From NCBI GenBank assembly GCA_002483365.1, contig DLHT01000015.1, forward strand, positions 126,132 to 190,131: a DNA stretch of 64,000 nucleotides, written 5' to 3'. The notes under the pieces are model-generated. The model made no database searches. It had not been told where the DNA came from and saw nothing but the letters and a program-made list of their open reading frames with translations. This stretch comes from Cellvibrio sp. UBA7661. GTDB lineage: Bacteria; Pseudomonadota; Gammaproteobacteria; Pseudomonadales; Cellvibrionaceae. Of this stretch, positions 34,579-43,573 are shown in pieces; the stretch's first letter is position 1, and each line of letters starts with the position of its first letter. A program made the translations under genes and the position numbers.

Positions 34579-35270
34579 GATGAGAATAATTGAGAGAGCG
34601 ATTCAGGTATAAATTCGGCAGCCACCGCTTCGGGTTTCGCATCGGCCAACCAGGGAATGACACCTAAACAGGGCGCAGGAATGCGCGCAGCCAAACTCTG
34701 GATATTTTCATGCAACACCGGCATATCGGCATCAATACAATTGGCGACCCAACCAGCTAACAACAAACCATCGTTACGGATTGCCTCCACAGTGAGCAGT
34801 GCGTGATTGATGCACCCCAATCGCACACCGACAACCAAAATAACCGGAACACGTAACAACTTGGCCACATCGGCCAGCGTCTCTTGCGGATTTAACGGCA
34901 CGCGCCAACCACCCGCACCTTCTATTAGCGTGAAATCGGCCTGTCCCAAACTGCCACGACAAAAACCCGCTAACCGATCGGCCGATAAAATGCGTTTTTC
35001 TTGCTGCGCGGCGATATGTGGAGCGATGGCCGCTTGTAGCGCGATAGGATTAATTTGCTCATAAGCCAGCGGTATCGTCATCACCGACTGCAACAACAAG
35101 GCATCATCATTGCGTAAACCCGCGTCAGTTTTTTCGCAACCCGCCGCAACCGGTTTTAATGCAGCGGTACTAAGCCCAGTGTTTTTTGCAGCGACCAACA
35201 AACCCGCAGCGATGAGTGTTTTGCCGACGTTAGTGTCCGTTCCCGTTATGAAAAATGTTTTTTTAGCCAT
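34575..35270 (-). CDS. bioD: dethiobiotin synthetase
   Basis: The 231-residue ATP-dependent enzyme closes the ureido ring of dethiobiotin from DAPA and CO2. P-loop GTDTNVGKT is at residues 10-18, the KPVAAGCE segment binds substrate, and EGAGGWRVP is the second conserved loop. Length is typical. It lies 15 bp after the bioHC fusion and overlaps the DUF2459 gene. Confidence 0.96.
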   Translation of the reverse strand: MAKKTFFITGTDTNVGKTLIAAGLLVAAKNTGLSTAALKPVAAGCEKTDAGLRNDDALLLQSVMTIPLAYEQINPIALQAAIAPHIAAQQEKRILSADRLAGFCRGSLGQADFTLIEGAGGWRVPLNPQETLADVAKLLRVPVILVVGVRLGCINHALLTVEAIRNDGLLLAGWVANCIDADMPVLHENIQSLAARIPAPCLGVIPWLADAKPEAVAAEFIPESLSQLFSS

Positions 35271-35285
35271 GAGATCTGTGTGCCG

Positions 35286-36830
35286 TTAAATTTTGTGTGC
35301 TGTTAAATAGATAACATCGTAAGTCGCGGGCAACCCTTGCGCGGTGCGGAAAGCCTCGTAAGCATTTTTGAACGCGAGTAAGCGCGCACGCCCGGTAAGC
35401 CCCTCGGGCTTTCCTGTATTGATATTGTGCGCGCCCAGGGATTTTAATTCGCGCGTAAATTCATTGAGCTGGGCGTAATGAAGTGTGCAGTTTTCCTGTT
35501 TCAGTTCGTCGGCAACCAGTCGCGCCTGCTCTACCGCAGCGACAATATTTTCACACGACTGGAAACGATTTACGTGAACGTAATTATCCACCTTTTGCCA
35601 CGCCATTTTTAATTCATGCAATGTATCCGGCCCGAGCGTTGCGATGCACAATTGTCCACCCGGTTTAAGCACGCGCCCAAGCTCACAAAACAACTGCGGC
35701 AAATTATTGCACCACTGAATGGCGAGGCTGGAAAAAATAACGTCCACACTGTTATCCGCCAGCGGCAAATGTTCTGCATCACCACAAATCCATTTCACAT
35801 CAGCCTGCCGGATATGGGATAAATGTGCCGATGTCAGTTGCGTGGATGCGTAGCGCAACATACCTTCCGCAATATCCAACCCGATCACCTGCGCATGCGG
35901 ATAACGATGCACTATGTGCTGCGTAAAAAATCCGGTACCCGATCCAAGATCCATCACCACCGACTGTTCAGGCAACAACGCGGGCAATCGCTCCAACAAA
36001 ACCGAACCAATATCGCGCTGCAGTTGTGCAACCGAATCATAGGTTTGTGCTGCACGGCTAAATGATTGGGCAACCTTTTTTTTATCGAGATCACCACCAA
36101 CTGCATGTTGCAGTAAAAATTTGCCGATGCAATCTACTACCTGTTGCGGTTGACTCCAGTGCACTGCATGGGCGGTATTGTCCAGCACAACAATATCCTG
36201 TTGCGGATTTATGTCTTTTATTGCGGCGGCAGCTGCGATCGGAACCAAGGCATCCTTTTCAGCAAACAAATGCAAACAAGGCTGACGCAATTGCGCCAAA
36301 ATTTCACGATTATCCAACACCGATAATAACTGTAACGCTTGCAGCCAAGCAGGTGAAATTACACCCGCCTCCATACGGCGCAACTGTTTTAGCAAGGCTC
36401 GTTCATTTGCATCGCCTTGCACCAGCAAGCCACCAAATAATTTCAACGTAGCTTGCGGGTCTTGCTCAAAACCCTGGTTGAATTGGCGATTGATCGCACG
36501 CGGCATCGCTGTTGGATAATCGATTGATGCAACAAATTTTGCATTCGCCGCCAAGGTAATCACGGCATCGATACGTTCGGGAAACCGCGCAGCCAATTGC
36601 ACGGCAAGCATGCCGCCAAGCGACCAACCCACAACCACTGATTTTGCGGGCAATTGTGTTGCAAGCGCATCAAGCACAGCATCGAGAGAAAATTCAGGCA
36701 ATGCAGCAGCGGAACCAAAACCCGGCAGATCAATTACTGTGACTGCAGCAATAGATCGCAAGGGCTCCAACACCGGCTGCCAGGTGCGGCTGTCACAACC
36801 CCAGCCGTGGATAAGCACCAGATTAATCAT
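35286..36830 (-). CDS. bioC: bifunctional BioH-BioC (pimeloyl-ACP methyl ester esterase / malonyl-ACP O-methyltransferase)
   Basis: The 514-residue fusion joins BioH and BioC. Residues 1-250 are an alpha/beta hydrolase with nucleophile S70 in GWSLGG, an acid in EKDALVP and a histidine in TAHAVHW. Residues about 258-514 are a SAM methyltransferase with VMDLGSGTGFFTQ and LKPGGQL. BioC methylates malonyl-ACP to start pimelate synthesis and BioH removes the methyl group at the end. A BioHC fusion is known in Saccharophagus degradans. The ATG at 36830 has GAGG upstream and overlaps bioF by 8 bp. Confidence 0.95.
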   Translation of the reverse strand: MINLVLIHGWGCDSRTWQPVLEPLRSIAAVTVIDLPGFGSAAALPEFSLDAVLDALATQLPAKSVVVGWSLGGMLAVQLAARFPERIDAVITLAANAKFVASIDYPTAMPRAINRQFNQGFEQDPQATLKLFGGLLVQGDANERALLKQLRRMEAGVISPAWLQALQLLSVLDNREILAQLRQPCLHLFAEKDALVPIAAAAAIKDINPQQDIVVLDNTAHAVHWSQPQQVVDCIGKFLLQHAVGGDLDKKKVAQSFSRAAQTYDSVAQLQRDIGSVLLERLPALLPEQSVVMDLGSGTGFFTQHIVHRYPHAQVIGLDIAEGMLRYASTQLTSAHLSHIRQADVKWICGDAEHLPLADNSVDVIFSSLAIQWCNNLPQLFCELGRVLKPGGQLCIATLGPDTLHELKMAWQKVDNYVHVNRFQSCENIVAAVEQARLVADELKQENCTLHYAQLNEFTRELKSLGAHNINTGKPEGLTGRARLLAFKNAYEAFRTAQGLPATYDVIYLTAHKI

Positions 36831-38010
36831 GCGCAACCTCGCGCTCCACCGCATCGATAACATCGGCTAACACTGCCAACAATTGATCGACCTGCTCGAT
36901 GGTATGTTGCGCTGAAAACGTGATGCGCAAACGCGAACTGCCAACTGGCACCGTTGGCGGGCGAATCGCAATAATTAAAATGCCGCGCTCAGCCAGCTTT
37001 TGTGAAATCAACAATGCTTTGGCTTCATCGCCAATCACAATCGGCTGAATGGGCGAAAACGAATCCATTAATTGTAAGCCCAGCGCTGCCGCTCCTTTAC
37101 GAAAATGCGCAATCAGTTGCGCAAGGTGTTCACGTCGCCAGTGTTCATGTTGGATGATGCGCAAACTCGCACGTGTTGCTGCGGCAACTGCCGGTGGCAT
37201 CGCAGTGGTGTAAATGTAGGGCCGCGCAAATTGAATGAGCGTTTCAATTAATATTTCGCTGCCCGAGATAAAAGCACCAAAACTGCCTGCGGCTTTACCG
37301 AGTGTGCCCATCAAAATAGGCAATTGCTCTTGCGTCAAACCGAAATGCTCTGCACTGCCCGCACCGGTTTTTCCAAGGCAGCCAAAACCATGCGCATCAT
37401 CTACCATGAGCCAGGCGTTATTTTTTTGCGCCAGCGCAGCAAGCTCCGGCAAGGGCGCGCAATCGCCATCCATACTGAACACACCATCCACGACAATTAA
37501 TTTTCTCGCCGCGTCAGTTTTATCCAACCGGTTTTGCAAATTATCCACATCATTGTGCAAAAAGCGCTGGAAGCGCGCGCCGCTTAACAAGCCTGCATCT
37601 AACAAACTGGCGTGATTCAAACGGTCTTCAAATATTGCATCGCCCTGTCCAACCAATGCGGTAATTGCGCCCATATTAGCCATGTAGCCAGTGGAAAATA
37701 ATAAGGCGCGCTCACGGCCGGTAAATGCGGCCAGTTCTTCCTCCAGTGCATGATGTTCACTGGAATGCCCCGCAACCAAATGCGATGCACCACTGCCTAC
37801 ACCGAATGTTTGCGCAGACGCTTGCAATGCGGAAATAACATCGGGGTGATTCGCTAAACCTAAATAATCATTACTGCAAAACGCGAGATAAGGCTTACCG
37901 TCAACGATTACCTGTGGCATTTGTGGTGACTGCAACAATTTGCGTGTGCGGTACAAATGCGCTGCACGACGTTCAGCAAGGGCAGGAGCGAGTGTTTGAT
38001 CTATGTTCAC
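36823..38010 (-). CDS. bioF: 8-amino-7-oxononanoate synthase
   Basis: The 395-residue PLP enzyme condenses pimeloyl-ACP with alanine. The PLP lysine lies in GTLGKAAGSFG. The FCSNDYLGLANHP start block, SGASHLVAGHSSEHHALE and DDAHGFG motifs are conserved. The start is uncertain: the frame extends to a TTG at 38043, but a GTG at 38010 gives normal length. The ribosome site is weak in both cases. Confidence 0.93.
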   Translation of the reverse strand: MNIDQTLAPALAERRAAHLYRTRKLLQSPQMPQVIVDGKPYLAFCSNDYLGLANHPDVISALQASAQTFGVGSGASHLVAGHSSEHHALEEELAAFTGRERALLFSTGYMANMGAITALVGQGDAIFEDRLNHASLLDAGLLSGARFQRFLHNDVDNLQNRLDKTDAARKLIVVDGVFSMDGDCAPLPELAALAQKNNAWLMVDDAHGFGCLGKTGAGSAEHFGLTQEQLPILMGTLGKAAGSFGAFISGSEILIETLIQFARPYIYTTAMPPAVAAATRASLRIIQHEHWRREHLAQLIAHFRKGAAALGLQLMDSFSPIQPIVIGDEAKALLISQKLAERGILIIAIRPPTVPVGSSRLRITFSAQHTIEQVDQLLAVLADVIDAVEREVAHD

Positions 38011-38066
38011 AGAAGTAACCACAAGAAAATTATCGGCGCGCAATAATCGCTGCGATAAACAAAAAA

Positions 38067-38852
38067 TTAGGGATTCAACACCAGCACACCAAAAGCGTCC
38101 GGCACATGGAAATTGGCGATGCGGGTATGCGTAGGAAAAGCAGCGAGATACTGCCGCGGATTGTTGCCTTCCAAACGATAAAGCCCAATCGGCAATTGCG
38201 CGCCCGCTACCAATGCGCGTGTAATGTCGGGCGCGCGAATTTCCATTTCAATCACTACCGTTTTATGTAATGCATTTTGCGTTGCTGCAACACTCACATT
38301 GGATGACCAGGAAGACTCATGTGTTTTGCGGCGGCGATCCACCCACAGATCCATAAAATGCCCAAAAGGCCCGACTTCTATTTCGGCATATTTGTAAGGA
38401 TTAGCAGGGTTAGGCGCGATGAAAATTTCTACACAATCTTCGTCATACAACTTGTTGCGTTCCTGCCCGGCAGAAAACTGATGGTCGGTATTACGCAGCG
38501 CAGCGTTTTCCAATTCCCACAATAAATAAAGCGCGTCTTGCGCCCAGAGTGCGCGCACTTGTGTTGGGGTTGCTGTGGCACGGCCTTGCCAATCAGTATT
38601 GAATTTCAGGGGCGTTGCGGTTGCCCAAACAGAATCAATTTCACCATCGACGACCAATGGCTGCTTGAGTTGAGCAGCATTGAGCGGTGCACTTTCATCG
38701 CGCACATGGTTCGCGATAGTTTCATGTATGGCGGATTGTTTAACGGATGATGAGTTATCGACTTGAGCACAGCCTGTTGCAAAAAAGATAAACGCCAGCG
38801 CGATAAAAAATCGCACTGGCGTTAACCCTTGCACAGCAAACAACCGATACAT
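38067..38852 (-). CDS. CBM9-like carbohydrate-binding lipoprotein
   Basis: The 261-residue product has a lipoprotein signal (ATGC, Cys at about 28). A family 9 carbohydrate-binding-like domain fills about residues 60-255, recognised by VDGEIDSVWATATPL, RALWAQDALYLLWELE and DEDCVEIFIAPN. The fold binds sugar ends or related ligands in xylanases and sensor proteins. It lies inside the biotin operon, 12 bp after bioB and 24 bp before the bioF frame. Any role in biotin metabolism is unknown, and operon capture is also possible. Confidence 0.82.
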   Translation of the reverse strand: MYRLFAVQGLTPVRFFIALAFIFFATGCAQVDNSSSVKQSAIHETIANHVRDESAPLNAAQLKQPLVVDGEIDSVWATATPLKFNTDWQGRATATPTQVRALWAQDALYLLWELENAALRNTDHQFSAGQERNKLYDEDCVEIFIAPNPANPYKYAEIEVGPFGHFMDLWVDRRRKTHESSWSSNVSVAATQNALHKTVVIEMEIRAPDITRALVAGAQLPIGLYRLEGNNPRQYLAAFPTHTRIANFHVPDAFGVLVLNP

Positions 38853-38864
38853 TATGGCGATGCG

Positions 38865-39923
38865 TTATTTGGAGGCGTTGTAAAACAGGGAATCCATTGC
38901 CGCTTCTTGCAGCTTGTTCACAATCGCGGCTTCCTGTTCGCTTTCATCTTGATGCACTTCATAAGCTTCAGGCTTGATGCCGAGCTTGTTGAATAACTGC
39001 ATGTCTTTGTTGGCTTCAGGGTTGGGTGTAGTCAGTAATTTTTCGCCGTAGAAAATGGAGTTGGCACCGGCCAGAAATGCCATCGCCTGGGTTTGCTCAT
39101 TCATTTGCTCGCGCCCGGCCGATAAACGCACGTGGGATTTAGGCATTAAAATGCGCGCTACGGCGATGGTGCGGATAAATTCAAATGGATCGAGATCGGC
39201 TTCGCTTTCCAGCGGCGTGCCGCCTACTTTAACCAGCATATTGATCGGCACCGATTCAGGATGCTCGGACATGTTCGCCAATTGCTGCAATAAACCGGCG
39301 CGGTCAGATTCTTCTTCGCCCATTCCGACAATTCCGCCGCAGCAGACTTTCATGCCTGCTTTGCGCACATTGGCGAGGGTTTCCAAACGGTCTTGATAGG
39401 TGCGCGTGGTGATGATTTCACCGTAGTACTCAGGCGATGTATCCAGATTGTGGTTGTAGTAATCCAAACCAGCGCTGGCCAATTCTTGCGCTTGATCTTC
39501 ATCGAGCATGCCGAGCGTCATACAGGTTTCCAGCCCCAGCGCTTTTACACCTTTAACCATAGTGGTGACGTAAGGCATATCGCGATTTTTAGGTGAGCGC
39601 CAGGCCGCGCCCATGCAAAAACGGGTAGCACCCGAGGCTTTTGCCGCTTTGGCTTCCTCGATGACCTTTTCCACCGCCATCAATTTTTCACGCTCAAGTC
39701 CGGTGTCGTAACGGGCAGACTGTGGGCAGTAGGCGCAATCTTCCGGGCAGGCTCCAGTTTTAATCGAACAGAGCGTACTGACTTGCACCTCATTGGGATT
39801 GAAGTAGGCGCGATGCACTGATTGCGCCTGAAACATCAGGTCGCTGAACGGCATAGCAAACAAATCGAGGATTTCGGCGCGGGCCCAATCGTGACGGATA
39901 GTAGGGGCAAAGCTGGCGTTCAT
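38865..39923 (-). CDS. bioB: biotin synthase
   Basis: The 352-residue radical SAM enzyme inserts sulfur into dethiobiotin. The [4Fe-4S] motif is C59-x3-C63-x2-C66. Further conserved cysteines for the [2Fe-2S] cluster are in the FCMGAAW and CMTLGML segments and the later CCGGIVG segment. The tail beyond about 320 is Glu-rich. First gene of the leftward bio operon, with its promoter and a BirA-like operator at 39957-40010. Confidence 0.97.
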   Translation of the reverse strand: MNASFAPTIRHDWARAEILDLFAMPFSDLMFQAQSVHRAYFNPNEVQVSTLCSIKTGACPEDCAYCPQSARYDTGLEREKLMAVEKVIEEAKAAKASGATRFCMGAAWRSPKNRDMPYVTTMVKGVKALGLETCMTLGMLDEDQAQELASAGLDYYNHNLDTSPEYYGEIITTRTYQDRLETLANVRKAGMKVCCGGIVGMGEEESDRAGLLQQLANMSEHPESVPINMLVKVGGTPLESEADLDPFEFIRTIAVARILMPKSHVRLSAGREQMNEQTQAMAFLAGANSIFYGEKLLTTPNPEANKDMQLFNKLGIKPEAYEVHQDESEQEAAIVNKLQEAAMDSLFYNASK

Positions 39924-39956
39924 AAAAAGTCCATATAGACGAAAACAGATGGCCTC

Positions 39957-39984
39957 ATCTTAACCGAGCAAACTTCGCTGTCAA
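39957..39984 (-). promoter_or_regulatory. bioB promoter
   Basis: On the minus strand TTGACA (39984-39979) and TAAGAT (39962-39957) are separated by 16 bp. The expected start lies about 30 bp before the bioB ATG. Confidence 0.7.
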
Positions 39985-40010
39985 CCAAAAAGCCTCCTGC
40001 AGGTTTACTG
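39978..40010. promoter_or_regulatory. BirA (biotin repressor) operator
   Basis: CTGTCAACC, 15 bp, then GGTTTACTG matches the TTGTAAACC-N15-GGTTTACAA dyad bound by BirA in proteobacteria. The left half overlaps the bioB -35 box, so binding of BirA-biotinyl-AMP would block the promoter. No birA gene is in the window. Confidence 0.72.
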
Positions 40011-40059
40011 CGGAAAATTTTGGATTGACGGCGGCCCCCTTCAGGCTGACTTCGCCGCT

Positions 40060-40088
40060 TTGACAAGCATCGCCCGGTTATTGAAAAT
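40060..40088 (+). promoter_or_regulatory. probable comF promoter
   Basis: TTGACA at 40060-40065 is followed after 17 bp by GAAAAT at 40083-40088, a perfect -35 with a 4/6 -10. It lies 43 bp before the comF ATG and is separate from the bioB promoter. Confidence 0.45.
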
Positions 40089-40130
40089 GCCTTTCAAAGG
40101 ACTCGCCCCGCTTTATTGATAAGGATTTTT

Positions 40131-40880
40131 ATGCCTCACCCGATCAATCCGCTTGCTTTGCTATCTTCGCCCTTCGCTCTTGTTACCACACTGGCCAACC
40201 GGCTGCTGCCTGCCCCCTGCTTGTTGTGCGGTTTGGCTAATGCCAGACACCCGCTACTATGCCCTGAGTGCGCTCATGCCCTGCCATACCAATCACACCA
40301 GAGCCATTTGTGCGGATGCTGCGCCCTGCCGATGGCCAGCGATGCTCCTTTATGCGGTAAATGCTTGCGCTACCCACCCCCCTTCACACGCTCCTGCATT
40401 CCGTTTACCTACGACTATCCCTTCGATTTTTTAATCCAGCAGTTCAAATACCGTCGCCAGTTAAGCAGCGGAAAAGTGTTGGCAAGGCTATTGGCTGAGC
40501 ACTGCAAGTATGAGTGCCCGGATTTTCTGGTGCCGGTTCCCATGCATTGGCGCAAGCGCTGGCAACGCGGCTTTAACCAAAGCGAACTATTGGCTTATTG
40601 GTCTGGCAAACAACTGGGGATTCCGGTTTTGGCAGCTGCAACCCAGACACGCCATCACCATTCGCAAAAAGGCCTGGGGCGCAAAGAGCGACTGCGCAAC
40701 CAAAAGCAGGCTTTTGGGATTAACCCCGCAGCGATTGCCCGACTGAAAAATAAGCATGTGGCGCTGGTAGATGATGTGGTAACGACCACCGCCACCGCAC
40801 GCGCACTGAGTGAACTCTTGCTCAAAGCCGGTGCCAGACAAGTGGATATTTGGGCACTGGCGCGAACGCCTGATCGCTAA
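40131..40880 (+). CDS. comF: ComF family phosphoribosyltransferase-like protein
   Basis: The 249-residue protein has an N-terminal zinc-ribbon region with CLLCG, CPECA, CGCCA and CGKC motifs (about residues 25-90). A type I phosphoribosyltransferase domain follows, with PRPP-loop ALVDDVVTTTATA (about 210-222). ComF is needed for DNA uptake in competent bacteria, and its exact role is unclear. The ATG at 40131 has AAGGA upstream. The gene is next to biotin genes, as in many gammaproteobacteria. Confidence 0.92.
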   Translation: MPHPINPLALLSSPFALVTTLANRLLPAPCLLCGLANARHPLLCPECAHALPYQSHQSHLCGCCALPMASDAPLCGKCLRYPPPFTRSCIPFTYDYPFDFLIQQFKYRRQLSSGKVLARLLAEHCKYECPDFLVPVPMHWRKRWQRGFNQSELLAYWSGKQLGIPVLAAATQTRHHHSQKGLGRKERLRNQKQAFGINPAAIARLKNKHVALVDDVVTTTATARALSELLLKAGARQVDIWALARTPDR

Positions 40881-41042
40881 ACCCAGCAGCGGGTGGCAGC
40901 ACTACAAATCTTTCTACCTCTGCCACAAAATAGTCGCTACTATCCTTTTGCAGCGCCTATCCTTTCACAGCGCCTGCCTTGTAATCCCGCATTTATCTTG
41001 ATGGTTTTATTACTTGACGACTCAACTACTGCAAGGATCTTC

Positions 41043-42515
41043 ATGAGATTTTTCTACCGCCCCCTGACCTTCGCGCTCACGCTGATGGCCAGCTTGGGTG
41101 TCGCGGCACAAACCGACACCCCCAACACAGCAGCTAACACAACACCCAACACTGCCCCATCCTCGGCCGCACAACAACTCTATGCCTCTGCCCAGCAGAA
41201 TTTGTTGCAATTGCGCGTATTGCTCAAAAACGGCAATAGCCAATCGTCGGTTGGCTCGGGGTTTTTGATTGGCAATTCCAATCTGGTTGTGACCAATTTT
41301 CACGTGGTATCGCAAATTGCGCTGGAACCCGAAACCTATTTTGGCGAATACAAAGACACCAGCGGCAAAAGCGGTTCCATCGAACTACTGGCCGTAGATG
41401 TGCTGCACGATCTGGCGATTGTGCGCATTGCGCGCAATGGCAGCGGATTTTTTAAGGTGCCCCATGCATCGCAAGGCAAAGACCAACCCGAGTTGGTGAA
41501 GCTGCATCAAGGACAACACCTGTACTCATTAGGCAACCCGCTCGACTTGGGCTTTACCATTTCCGAGGGAACCTATAACGGTATTAGTACGCGCGGCTTT
41601 TCCGACCAATTGATGTTTACCGGCGCGGTGAATTCCGGCATGAGCGGCGGCCCCAACGTGACCGCCGACGGACAAGTTGCCGGAGTCAATGTGGCGCACC
41701 GGCGCGATGGCGAACTGGTGAGTTTTTTGGTGCCGGTGCGTTATGTACAGGCGCTACTCTCACGTGTCACCAGCGATATGGCTCCACCAGAGGATTTCAA
41801 ACCGATCATCGGCGAGCAATTACTGGAACATCAAACCGTCATGGTCGATAAATTGCTGGAACAGCCTTTCAGCATCAAATCCCTCGGACCTTACCGCGTG
41901 CCGGTGCGGGAATCCGATCAGGTGCGCTGCTGGGGCAATACCGACAGCTCAGCCAAAAAGGCGTACACCATCGCCAGCATCAACTGTTCGATGGAATCGG
42001 CTATTTACGTCTCCAACGAGATGCAAACCGGCCACATCAGCATGCATCACAAGTACGCGCACAACAAAAAGCTCAACGTCATGCAGTTCTCACAGCTCGC
42101 GACCAATATGTTTGATGGACAGGTATACAGCACCGCCAAGAGCGAGACCATCACACCGGCATCTTGCACTGAGGATTTCATCAGACACAACAAGATCTCG
42201 CTGCGTGCACTGGTCTGTGCCGAGGCTTATCACAAGTTCAATGGCCTTTACGATTTCACCCTGATCACCGCCAGCACCGATGACAGCCAAACCAGCTTGC
42301 AGAGCATGATCAACATCCAGGGTGTCGCTTATGACAACGGGATGAAATTGATTTCGCTGTTTTTGCAGGGCATAGACCGGGCTGATGCGGATAAAACACC
42401 CGCTCTAATAACTGACACCAAAGAAAATGAAACAGACGAGCCAACAATCACCCCGGCAAGCACCCCAACAAGCACTCCAACAAGTACTCCGGCAAACGGG
42501 GAGGTAGCGCCATGA
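41043..42515 (+). CDS. secreted trypsin-like (S1C) serine protease
   Basis: The 490-residue product has a signal peptide (about residues 1-22, ending AAQ) and a Thr/Asn/Ala linker. A chymotrypsin-fold protease domain follows (about 45-245) with catalytic H87 (TNFHVV), D123 (HDLAIV) and S201 (GMSGGPN). A domain of unknown type follows (about 270-450). It ends in four Ser/Thr-Pro repeats before the overlap with the FHA gene. There is no PDZ domain, so it is not a standard DegP. The start at 41043 is preferred over the long upstream frame because it begins the signal peptide. It is coupled to the FHA protein by ATGA. Confidence 0.85.
   Translation: MRFFYRPLTFALTLMASLGVAAQTDTPNTAANTTPNTAPSSAAQQLYASAQQNLLQLRVLLKNGNSQSSVGSGFLIGNSNLVVTNFHVVSQIALEPETYFGEYKDTSGKSGSIELLAVDVLHDLAIVRIARNGSGFFKVPHASQGKDQPELVKLHQGQHLYSLGNPLDLGFTISEGTYNGISTRGFSDQLMFTGAVNSGMSGGPNVTADGQVAGVNVAHRRDGELVSFLVPVRYVQALLSRVTSDMAPPEDFKPIIGEQLLEHQTVMVDKLLEQPFSIKSLGPYRVPVRESDQVRCWGNTDSSAKKAYTIASINCSMESAIYVSNEMQTGHISMHHKYAHNKKLNVMQFSQLATNMFDGQVYSTAKSETITPASCTEDFIRHNKISLRALVCAEAYHKFNGLYDFTLITASTDDSQTSLQSMINIQGVAYDNGMKLISLFLQGIDRADADKTPALITDTKENETDEPTITPASTPTSTPTSTPANGEVAP
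42451..42498 (+). repeat. four 12-bp coding repeats (Ser/Thr-Pro linker)
   Basis: Four variants of a 12-bp unit of the form ACYCCRRCAAGY encode TPAS/TPTS/TPTS/TPAN at the protease C-terminus. Copy number could change by replication slippage without shifting the frame. Confidence 0.7.
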
Positions 42516-43465
42516 ACCAGCCCGTTTTTATCGAACAACTGACGCCGGATGGCGAAGTATTGCACCGCACCAAAGTGACCCACTTGCCTGCGCGGATCGG
42601 GCGCGCCTATGACAACGAGGTTATCCTTGATGACCCACACACCGCCGCGCACCACGCGCAGGTAGAGCTGAACCAGTTGGATGAGCTGATTATTTCGGAC
42701 CTGGGGAGCTACAACGGTCTCGCGCTGGGTAAAAACCGCGAGCGGTTCTTTGTGGTCGATGGCGACCATATTTATCGCCTCGGACACACCCATCTGCGCA
42801 TCCGCACAGCCGATTATCCGGTCGCAGCCGAGGTGAGCGACTCAACCAACCATCACTGGGAAGGCTGGCTACCCGCCTTTACCGGCCTGCTGTTATTGTT
42901 GACCAGCGGATTGCTCAGCACCTGGCTCGCCGACTTGAACCAAGGCACGCTGAGCAAATACTTACTGGAGCTGGTCAGTGTGTTCGGCTTTGCAATTGGC
43001 TGGAGTGGGGTCTGGGCTTTGTTCAGCCGCCTGTTCAATGGCCATGCACGATTTGGCCGCCATTTGTTTATCGTCAGCGCCGGCCTGGCTTTTCTGGAGT
43101 TATGGGAACACGGAAGCGGCCTGCTCGCTTATGCAATGAGTTGGGAATCACTGCAGACGTTTAGCTCCCATCCGATGATTTTTATCTGCGCCGTCGTGCT
43201 TTATTTCCACTTCATCACCGCAGGCAACAAGCAGCCAAAACGGTTGCAGCTTGTTTTGGCCGCAATCGCCATACTCGGCTCAGCTATCGCCATGACCAAA
43301 GAGTACCAAGCCAGCAACCATTTGGCGGGGGAACTGTATATGAGCAAAATTTATCCACCGGCCGTCCGGATCAGCCGCGACCACAGCCTGGAAGAGTTCA
43401 TGACGGATATGGAAGCACTCAAGGAAAAGGTCGATAGCGCACGTAAAACGGAGCCAAAAGAATAG
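42512..43465 (+). CDS. FHA-domain membrane protein
   Basis: The 317-residue protein starts with a forkhead-associated domain (about residues 20-105, with IGRAYDNEVILDD, the HHAQ strand and SDLGSYNGLALG), a phosphothreonine-binding module. It is followed by six or so membrane helices (about 118-265) and a short charged tail. It overlaps the secreted protease gene by 4 bp. The pairing suggests that the FHA protein links cytoplasmic phospho-signalling to the periplasmic protease. No kinase gene is nearby. Confidence 0.85.
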   Translation: MNQPVFIEQLTPDGEVLHRTKVTHLPARIGRAYDNEVILDDPHTAAHHAQVELNQLDELIISDLGSYNGLALGKNRERFFVVDGDHIYRLGHTHLRIRTADYPVAAEVSDSTNHHWEGWLPAFTGLLLLLTSGLLSTWLADLNQGTLSKYLLELVSVFGFAIGWSGVWALFSRLFNGHARFGRHLFIVSAGLAFLELWEHGSGLLAYAMSWESLQTFSSHPMIFICAVVLYFHFITAGNKQPKRLQLVLAAIAILGSAIAMTKEYQASNHLAGELYMSKIYPPAVRISRDHSLEEFMTDMEALKEKVDSARKTEPKE

Positions 43466-43493
43466 CCCTCGGGCACCGACATTGGACACACGC

Positions 43494-43524
43494 GGGGCGC
43501 GCACCTAGAATGGCGCCCCTTTTT
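43494..43524 (+). terminator. terminator after FHA gene
   Basis: GGGGCGC and GCGCCCC pair around a 12-base loop and are followed by TTTTT, 29 bp after the stop. The loop contains TAGAAT, so an overlapping promoter for gcvT is also possible. Confidence 0.6.
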
Positions 43525-43573
43525 ACCCAACCTCATCTTTTAGCATCCTGCAGTTAACTCAATAGGTATCAAC

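Noticed and set aside
43466..43573. Possible glycine riboswitch before gcvT
   Set aside because: The gap is only 108 bp and is mostly a terminator stem; no tandem aptamer features are visible.
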